Shown piece after piece: positions 30,571-34,104 of a DNA stretch of 34,104 bases (position 1 is its first letter; each line of letters starts with the position of its first letter). The notes under the pieces are model-generated. The model was not told where the DNA came from, did no database searches, and saw only the letters and a list, made by a program, of their open reading frames with translations. Made by a program: the position numbers and the translations under genes. This stretch comes from a virus, in IMG/VR virus record IMGVR_UViG_3300030090_001386, positions 1 to 34,104 of that record. The stretch is one strand, 5' to 3'.

Positions 30571-30951
30571 ATGTACAAATTCGGCAAACGGAGTCTGGAA
30601 AGGCTAAAAGGTGTTGATTCTAAGTTGGTAAATGTTTTGAATGAATTGGTTAAGATTATGGATGTAACAGTTATTGAAGGACTCCGTTCTGCTGATCGTC
30701 AACAAGAGTTACTAAAAAAAGGTGCTACTAAAGTAAAGTATTCTAAACACATGGAAGGCAAAGCAGTTGACATAGCCCCATATCCTATTGATTGGGAAGA
30801 CAGGGATAGGTTTCACTACATGGGTGGAATGATTAGAGGCATTGCCAAACAGTTAAATATTTCTGTAAGATGGGGTGGGGATTGGGATTCTGATGGGGAA
30901 ACTAAAGATAATAATTTTGACGATTTGGTTCATGTGGAGCTTAGAGGATAA
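30571..30951 (+). CDS. Endolysin, peptidase M15 (VanY/L-Ala-D-Glu type)
   Basis: This 126-aa protein has the M15 zinc site: SKHMEGKAVD (H60, D67) and LVHVEL with H121, plus the GLRSADRQQELL element (37-48). It cleaves the peptide part of peptidoglycan at the end of infection. There is no signal peptide, so it needs the holins for release. It lies after the holin candidates. Confidence 0.85.
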   Translation: MYKFGKRSLERLKGVDSKLVNVLNELVKIMDVTVIEGLRSADRQQELLKKGATKVKYSKHMEGKAVDIAPYPIDWEDRDRFHYMGGMIRGIAKQLNISVRWGGDWDSDGETKDNNFDDLVHVELRG

Positions 30952-30952
30952 T

Positions 30953-30967
30953 TGTTAAAATTTAACA
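30953..30967. promoter_or_regulatory. Inverted repeat before the connector gene
   Basis: TGTTAAA and TTTAACA are perfect 7-base arms around a single base, within a 55-base gap. It may be a promoter-proximal operator; TATATA follows at 30979 but with poor spacing to any -35. Confidence 0.35.
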
Positions 30968-31006
30968 TTGTAACAAAGTATATAGAGAAAGTAAATTAGG
31001 TAAGAT

Positions 31007-31957
31007 ATGGCATATTGTACTACTAGAGATTTAAAAGATATTTTTCCATCTATTGATGAGTTTGACACTAAAACACCATTATATAGCTTTACTGCATCCT
31101 CTGGGGATAGATATGTGGCTAATAATGTTGGTTTAGTTACTCAATTATTTGCTAATGGAGAAAATTTAGGGGCAGGACAAAGTAGTGTATCTGATGTTAA
31201 CTCTAATGGTAAATGGTACTACGATGACTCCAATGATGCTGTTTACTATTATAATAGTGCTACCAATCCAAACGATATGCTCATTGAGTCTGGTGATGAC
31301 TGGGATACTTTAAGGACTCGATATATATCAAATGCTGAAAAATACCTTGATTCTAGGTTAGATGGCAGACTGCCCCGAAAACAATTCAAAGACAAAGATG
31401 GCAACTATGATTACATGATAGTTAGAACAACTGCATTACTAGCTTGTGCATTTTTAGTAAGAGCTAGTGATCCTATTTCTGAAATAGCAAATGCTTTATT
31501 TGAAGAAGCTGATATGAATATTAAATCTTTAAATGAAGGCAGTACAAAACTATCTTGGCAGGTAACAGGAGATTCTTCACAGGGAGTTATCAGAGAAGTT
31601 TCTGTAAGTGGATCTTTAAGAATTGTAGATACAAGAGGTCAGTATCACGATATTTATGATAGGGTTGGAGTAAAGATTACTACAGCAGGTGCTTTAGGTA
31701 CTGCGAAGTATTCTGTTTGGGAAAAGGATGGAGATAGAATAGGTGCTGAAAGAATGAATAGCGGAGAAACAGCTAGTTACGTCCAAGTAATTAATGGGCA
31801 ATATCAACCTTTAACTGGCGGTGTTGATATAAGATTTGCAGGTGATACAGCCGATACTGCTACCCTCAATGATAAGTGGGAAATAGAGTTTTTTGGAAAA
31901 AATGAATCTGTACTTGATGCTGGTATGCCCTTTTCTATTAGGATGACTCGTAGATAA
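31007..31957 (+). CDS. Head-tail connector (adaptor) protein
   Basis: In this 316-aa protein the N-terminal ~170 residues (MAYCTTRDLKDIFPSI, then NAEKYLDSRLDGRLP, TTALLACAFLVRASDP) have the helical layout of gp6/gp36-type connectors, with an inserted Ser/Asn/Gly segment. The C-terminal ~130 residues are beta-rich and may be a decoration. It precedes the tail terminator and major tail protein, as expected. Confidence 0.6.
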   Translation: MAYCTTRDLKDIFPSIDEFDTKTPLYSFTASSGDRYVANNVGLVTQLFANGENLGAGQSSVSDVNSNGKWYYDDSNDAVYYYNSATNPNDMLIESGDDWDTLRTRYISNAEKYLDSRLDGRLPRKQFKDKDGNYDYMIVRTTALLACAFLVRASDPISEIANALFEEADMNIKSLNEGSTKLSWQVTGDSSQGVIREVSVSGSLRIVDTRGQYHDIYDRVGVKITTAGALGTAKYSVWEKDGDRIGAERMNSGETASYVQVINGQYQPLTGGVDIRFAGDTADTATLNDKWEIEFFGKNESVLDAGMPFSIRMTRR

Positions 31958-32391
31958 TGGCAATTACATTTGTCAATATATGGGAAACAAAGATTTTGGA
32001 TACTATCCGAACTTTTTTAAATAATGAGTTTGCAGGTAGTATCCCAGTTTATACAGGAAATTTTAAGGATATGGGCAATCAGTCCATAAGACTTAACCCT
32101 ATAGGTTCTGATTTAGTTGAGTATAATGCAACAGCAGAAACTAGGGAGTACATTTTAGATGTGTCGTACACATTTAAAGAAAAAATGGTAAAAAAAGATA
32201 CTTGGGAACATATACTTCGCCAAGCATCTCATATAGAAGCCTTGTTTTTTAACAATCAAAACAACACCTTTCACAATGGAAGATTTGAAATAGCTAGGAT
32301 AAATCAAAAAGAAGAGGCTGAAGAAACTATAGAAGGATTAAATGTTGTTAGATGGGAATGGCGAGGTTCTTATATGGGTAACATATCTTAA
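31957..32391 (+). CDS. Tail terminator / completion protein
   Basis: This 144-aa protein begins with a helix (TKILDTIRTFLNNEF), then strands, and ends in EGLNVVRWEWRGSYMGN. Size, fold pattern and its position before the major tail protein fit the gpU-like tail terminator that caps the tube. One-base overlap with the upstream gene. Confidence 0.6.
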   Translation: MAITFVNIWETKILDTIRTFLNNEFAGSIPVYTGNFKDMGNQSIRLNPIGSDLVEYNATAETREYILDVSYTFKEKMVKKDTWEHILRQASHIEALFFNNQNNTFHNGRFEIARINQKEEAEETIEGLNVVRWEWRGSYMGNIS

Positions 32392-32408
32392 AGAAATAAG
32401 GGAGAGAT

Positions 32409-32582
32409 ATGAAAGTTAAATTAAAAGATAAATCAAATAAATTGCCGAATTGCTGGAAAGAATGTGGATGCTCATTTGAAGATTGGCAAGAACTTCAAAA
32501 AGGCAATAGCGTAGAAGTAAGCAATTTGAATAACTTGGAACATTTATTCGATGTTCCTAAATCCAAAAAAGGAGATAAATAA
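32409..32582 (+). CDS. Small protein, 57 aa
   Basis: A charged protein with Cys 15, 19 and 21 (NCWKECGCSFEDW), a possible metal site. GGGAGA lies four to five bases before the ATG. It is joined to the major tail gene by a TAATG overlap. Function unknown. Confidence 0.55.
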   Translation: MKVKLKDKSNKLPNCWKECGCSFEDWQELQKGNSVEVSNLNNLEHLFDVPKSKKGDK

Positions 32583-33577
32583 TGGCAGTAGTAGGACACG
32601 CTTTTTCGCCAAAAGAATTTCAAGTATTTATAGGATCGGATGCAACTAATGCAGGAAGTACAGGGATTCATGCTTCTAATATGTATCAACTTGATGTTGA
32701 TTCTGTCAGTATGCCAACTTTAAATGTAAATCAAGTATTAGATGTTCGTAGTGGAGTAGGCAGAACCTTGAAAGATGAAGATTTTTTTCAAGATAATGTA
32801 TTAAGAGTCGTTGAACTTAGCCTTAGTGGAACAATACATATGGATGGCGGTCATCAGCTTTTATTGCAAAATATTTGCAATGATGTTAGCGGTGATATAG
32901 CAGTAGCAAGTGGTTTTGCACCTGCAAGTCAGCTTTATGGATCAGCAGTTGCTAATTCAGCATCATCTTTAACTGTTGTAATTAAATCTTCAGATCATAC
33001 AAATCAACGATCTTTAGAAATGCCAGGATTAGTGGTTACAAATTTTTCTTTATCAGCAGATGCTACAGCTGAAGGTGGAAGATATAAGTTTTCTGCAACT
33101 CTTCAGTCTGGAGTTAAGCCAGATCTTAATGAAAGTTCTACTTCTGCTGGAAGCAATGTGTATGCCAATACAACTACCTGTTCTTTAAATGATGCAAGTG
33201 GAATTAAAGTTTTTAATACAGATGTTATTTTACAAAGCTTTACAACAACAGTAGAAAGCCCAGCAGTTTTTACGGGTTTTTCTTCTACTGGCTATCAAGG
33301 AGTGCATAGAGGTGCTGAAATTTCAGTAAATGCTGAAGCAACTGTAAAATACGATGGAAATACAAAAGGGTTTATAAATTCTTTTGATACTCAAACATCA
33401 GCACAAAGTGGCAATATGTTTGTAATAGTTAATAATAATGCTTATGGGGTTGATATGCAAAATGGAGTATTTACAGAAGTTGCATATAATGAGGGTGATA
33501 TAATGATGCTCGATTGCTCAATAAAATCAGTTGACGATGGTACGGATGCTTTAGTTACTTTTGATGTAACATCATAA
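32582..33577 (+). CDS. Major tail protein
   Basis: This 331-aa, beta-rich Ser/Thr/Val protein starts at AFSPKEFQVFIG. Placed immediately before the frameshifted tail chaperone and the tape measure, it is the tail tube subunit. It is longer than many tube proteins, with a possible C-terminal Ig-like extension (about 185-331). No cleavage or signal site is visible. Confidence 0.75.
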   Translation: MAVVGHAFSPKEFQVFIGSDATNAGSTGIHASNMYQLDVDSVSMPTLNVNQVLDVRSGVGRTLKDEDFFQDNVLRVVELSLSGTIHMDGGHQLLLQNICNDVSGDIAVASGFAPASQLYGSAVANSASSLTVVIKSSDHTNQRSLEMPGLVVTNFSLSADATAEGGRYKFSATLQSGVKPDLNESSTSAGSNVYANTTTCSLNDASGIKVFNTDVILQSFTTTVESPAVFTGFSSTGYQGVHRGAEISVNAEATVKYDGNTKGFINSFDTQTSAQSGNMFVIVNNNAYGVDMQNGVFTEVAYNEGDIMMLDCSIKSVDDGTDALVTFDVTS

Positions 33578-33831
33578 TGAAGTTATCTACAGGAAAAGAG
33601 GTTAAATTAAAAGAAATGTCTGTAGATGACATTGATTACTGCAATGATATTCCCCAAATGAGATACGAAGGAAATGAAATCGTAGCTATTACAAATCTTG
33701 CAAAAGCAAGGACAGCATGGATACGAAAAGGTGTAGAGGGTGCTGATGATAAATTTATCAAATCTCTTACTGAGGATGAAAAGAATGAATTATCTTTGGG
33801 AGTTCAAGAGCATCAACGCTTGGGGGAGTAG
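33577..33831 (+). CDS. Tail assembly chaperone, short form (gpG-like)
   Basis: This 84-aa protein begins MKLSTGKEVKLKEMSV, is mostly helical and has a D-D-I-D segment. It is the product made without frameshifting. Its start overlaps the major tail stop by one base. At TTTGGGA (33795-33801) some ribosomes may shift back one base and enter the longer frame. Confidence 0.75.
   Translation: MKLSTGKEVKLKEMSVDDIDYCNDIPQMRYEGNEIVAITNLAKARTAWIRKGVEGADDKFIKSLTEDEKNELSLGVQEHQRLGE
33795..33801 (+). promoter_or_regulatory. Programmed -1 frameshift slippery site
   Basis: T TTG GGA has the exact X XXY YYZ form in the frame of the upstream gene (codons TTG, GGA), and both tRNAs can re-pair after a -1 slip (TTT, GGG). 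It lies in the 42-base window where both frames are open (33789-33831). Confidence 0.75.
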
Positions 33832-34104
33832 AAACCCTTACACTCGAAGCAAACTTCTTAATAGATCAGAGATGTGAGGGGTGTATGTATCACGAGTACC
33901 CTTATGAGGCTCAAATTCCTATCTTAATTGAGGGTAAATACGAAACTCGTACATTCACATCAGATAAACAAGTTTGGGATGTTATTCATCTAATTATAGA
34001 TGAAACAAAAGAACTGATAAAACAGGGCAGTAATTTGAATGTCGCACAAGCTGTGATGGCTCAACTGCCCTTTTTTGCTTGTAGGAATATGATGTTAGAT
34101 AAGG
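33801..34104 (+). CDS. Tail assembly chaperone, frameshift extension (gpGT-like)
   Basis: This frame, one base behind the short form, is open to the window end and continues from position 1 to 214, giving a fusion of about 230 residues. The sequence after the shift reads SSRASTLGGVETLTLEAN; further on it has CEGCMYHEY. The G/GT pair guides tube assembly on the tape measure. The feature is split by the circular join. Confidence 0.75.
34055..34104. repeat. Contig-end overlap, right copy
   Basis: 48 of 50 bases match positions 1-50. Joining the copies removes 50 bases, leaving a circle of about 34,054 bp. Confidence 0.85.

Noticed and set aside
33820-33828. GGGGG before the chaperone stop as the frameshift site
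   Set aside because: It would allow one-tRNA slippage, but TTTGGGA at 33795 fits the two-tRNA rule exactly in frame. It stays a secondary possibility.
1-34104. Integrase, repressor, CRISPR array, insertion sequence or transposase
   Set aside because: No matching motif or repeat array was found on either strand; the only sign pointing to integration is the tRNA-like fragment.

Overview
The window looks like the complete, circularly permuted genome of a small tailed phage (about 34.05 kb once the end overlap is removed). It has a siphovirus gene set: tape measure, major tail protein and tail assembly chaperone, with no sheath gene. The first and last 50 bases are the same sequence with two mismatches, and one tail gene reads through the join, so this is a closed circle opened inside that gene. 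The DNA is strongly AT-rich, genes are tightly packed with many 1-14 base overlaps, and Shine-Dalgarno sites (AGGAG, AAGGA) are clear. That fits an AT-rich Gram-negative host, possibly a marine alphaproteobacterium; the host is inference. I found no integrase, repressor, DNA polymerase or complete tRNA gene.

Layout. (1) Positions 22828-34104 continuing into 1-5918, plus strand: scaffold, major capsid protein, small structural proteins, a large fibre with YadA-head-like repeats, a run of small membrane proteins (lysis candidates), five strongly basic small proteins, an M15 endolysin, head-tail connector, tail terminator, major tail protein, frameshifted tail chaperone, tape measure and tail-tip proteins. 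(2) Positions 5940-17518, minus strand: an early/replication operon of about 35 genes. Reading leftward from its promoter these are a 191-aa unknown, an intrinsic terminator, a papain-like protein, many tiny zinc-ribbon or single-membrane-span proteins, an HNH protein, a lambda-O-like replication initiator with iteron-like repeats inside its gene, a primase-helicase, a metallophosphoesterase, an SSB-like protein, an HNH/NinG-like protein and a NinB-like protein. (3) Positions 17519-18288: a 770-base non-coding control region with divergent promoters. (4) Positions 18289-18936, plus strand: small terminase. (5) Positions 18955-22741, minus strand: large terminase, portal, a small unknown, a gp10/virion-morphogenesis-like protein, a MuF-like protein and a zinc ribbon. 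Flipping block 5 would restore the usual order TerS-TerL-portal-MuF-scaffold-capsid, so it looks like a clean inversion.

How it may work: the leftward operon makes the recombination and replication proteins, with an initiator and primase-helicase but no polymerase, so replication probably uses the host polymerase. The plus-strand late genes build capsid and tail.

The most unusual feature is an 18-bp palindrome, TTTTTAAGGACTTAAAAA, found five times exactly and once with one mismatch. It always lies in sense orientation to the local genes. Two copies supply a ribosome binding site before a start codon, three lie inside genes in the only frame they leave open (encoding VFKDLK-type peptides), and one sits between convergent operons. 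Other points of note are a canonical slippery heptamer in the tail chaperone, a tRNA acceptor/T-arm mimic, a 33-bp duplication carrying a ribosome site and start codon, and structured leaders and operators.
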